Below are positions 62,471 to 64,000 of a stretch of DNA of 64,000 bases, piece after piece; position 1 is the stretch's first letter; each line of letters opens with the position of its first letter. Below the pieces are notes generated by a model. That model worked only from the letters and a program-made list of their open reading frames with translations, was not told the DNA's origin and searched no databases. A program made the translations under genes and the position numbers. The stretch lies in the NCBI RefSeq assembly GCF_036884655.1, contig NC_088330.1, positions 36,146,001-36,210,000 on the forward strand, in the 5' to 3' direction. The DNA is from Musa acuminata AAA Group. Its lineage: Eukaryota; Streptophyta; Magnoliopsida; Zingiberales; Musaceae.

Positions 62471-63619
62471 TTTATATATCACCCATATAAGAAAAGAAAA
62501 AAAAAGTATAAACTATAAATTTCATTATATTTAAATAATATGTAAATTTTAATTCAATAAATCAAGGTTTGAGATTTAGAAAAGGACATTAACTCATAAA
62601 AATCTCATGTTTTGGACTTTTATATATGAGTTTTTATTTAAAAATTTACCTATTATCAACATTTTTTAAATATTATTTTTACCCCTACATTGGTTCACAT
62701 CAACGTTGCTACCTTTCACGCTCCTCTTTCTCCTTTGACGTTATCGTCACTCCACTCCTAAACTTCCTTTCTTCCTCTGCCATTCGTTGAAGTTGACTCT
62801 TGCCTTCTACATCGCTTGTTGTCTCTATTTTTTTAATTTTTCCTCTACTGATATCTCTTAAGAATGACTCATTTGCCGACTTTAGCTTCCTTGACATCCC
62901 CTACCTTTTCTTTCATCGACGTGTTGATCCCATTGTCACTTTTGACTTGTTTAATATTCTCACCCCCTTCCTCTTCTTTCACGATAGTAAAATTTTCACT
63001 AAGAATTATTATTTCTAATATCAGATCTATTTTTAATGATTTTGATCAGATTGATATGTACCTGTCGATAGTGTCCAATATGTTAATACACTAATAAATA
63101 TTGGTATTTTGAGTAAAAATAAAATGAGACTAGAAAGAGAATGAGAGATGATAGGAATGAATAAGGAGGAGAAAGAAAGAAGAAGAGGAAGAAGAGGAAA
63201 AGAAGGAAGAAACATGAAGAGGGAGGAGAAAGAAAGAGAAAGGGAAGGAATAAAAATAATGGCATACAACAATTGTGTGGCAAGGTCGTGGGGGAAGATG
63301 TAGATAGCTATGGCGGTGTGCACGAGGGAGGTGTGCAATTGTAAATGTGAGGTGTTGCATGACAAAGCGGACCAAATCATGGTCTGCATATTACTTTATG
63401 TCCGAACTAATATATACTCGCTATTTCATATCATCTTAGGTGTAACATCAATTCTTGACTTTCATTAGACAAAAAGATTCTTCATCACTTTCAATTCTCA
63501 TTGTCACAGGCATAAATGAATATCTTTATATTTATTTTTTGAATCATATGGTATGAGGCTTTTATAGATAAATAACTTATTAAAACAAATGAACTAGTGT
63601 GTAAAACAATTACTAGCGG

Positions 63620-63669
<50 letters not shown>

Positions 63670-64000
63670 TTGAATGCTTAAAGAAAAAAATAATGTATAC
63701 TGTGATAATATCACCCGAGTTGATTATTCGTGTTTGAGCCTTCAATCGCATATGCAGATTGCGTGAGACATTTACACTCAATCACTCAGGAGTTAATTAT
63801 AAATTATCTTTTGTAAGTAGTTACTTTTAGTTTTTTGATCATTTTATTTTTAAAAGTTATATTAAATTTTTTTTAATTACGAAGGTAAAATATTTAATCA
63901 TGTTACTTTAATTTTTTTATTTTTAATATTATAAAATTATTTTTTTAATTTTAAGATTTTATCTTCGTAAGTATAAATATTTTAATATAATTTTTAAAAA
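62471..64000. other. AT-rich intergenic sequence
   Basis: No gene recognised. Has a purine-rich tract at about 63125-63250 (GAAGAAGAGGAAG type) and an (AT)n run at 63622-63667. Confidence 0.5.
63622..63667. repeat. (AT)n microsatellite
   Basis: About 22 AT units. Confidence 0.95.

Noticed and set aside
1..64000. CRISPR arrays, bacterial operons or phage genes
   Set aside because: Direct repeats here are microsatellites, LTRs or tandem duplications, and the genes are spliced plant genes.

Overview
Nuclear DNA of a flowering plant, most likely a monocot. The genes have many introns with GT-AG borders, and there are degenerate LTR retrotransposons and long AT microsatellites. Several genes have very GC-rich 5' exons that become AT-rich towards the 3' end, a monocot pattern. 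A Musa/Zingiberales-like genome fits but is not proven. No bacterial, organellar or viral genome features were seen.

Layout. (1) 1-200: two in-phase exons of an unrecognised gene. (2) 1908-2975 (-): decayed PMI1-like pseudogene. (3) 3992-10067 (+): complete 16-exon plasma-membrane H+-ATPase, modelled at 952 aa and ending in the 14-3-3-binding YTV tail; two of its introns start with GC. (4) About 10.1-16.4 kb: gene-poor, retrotransposon-like debris. (5) 16797-18517 (+): three-exon SPL8/LIGULELESS1-type transcription factor. (6) 24056-24373 (-): single-exon SIAMESE-related CDK inhibitor. (7) 28032-29154 (+): group IId WRKY factor behind a run of W-boxes. (8) 29621-30215 (-): broken PIRL leucine-rich-repeat gene, tail to tail with the WRKY gene. 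(9) About 31.8-35.5 kb (+): UBC22/UBE2S-type ubiquitin-conjugating enzyme. (10) About 33.6-52.8 kb: a tandem segmental duplication. Each copy carries the same small two-exon gene on the minus strand (exons 48134-47744 and 40669-40599; 52580-52193 and 50713-50643). Copy A has an LTR retrotransposon in that gene's intron and a chromovirus fragment downstream. Copy B lacks both and has lost the UBC22 coding part. (11) 60769-53676 (-): 15-exon ANTH-domain clathrin assembly protein (557 aa). (12) About 61.25-62.47 kb: a long-terminal-inverted-repeat element that has captured a piece of a DUF3537 gene.

The genes are ordinary, functionally unlinked plant genes: proton pumping, developmental and defence transcription, cell-cycle arrest, ubiquitination and endocytosis. 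The structural interest lies in the duplication with its dated insertion and empty site, the gene-capturing repeat element, and the unusual splice and start arrangements in the H+-ATPase, SPL8 and UBC22 genes. Exon borders were placed by eye from splice consensus, codon phase and family knowledge; phase was checked by summing exon lengths.
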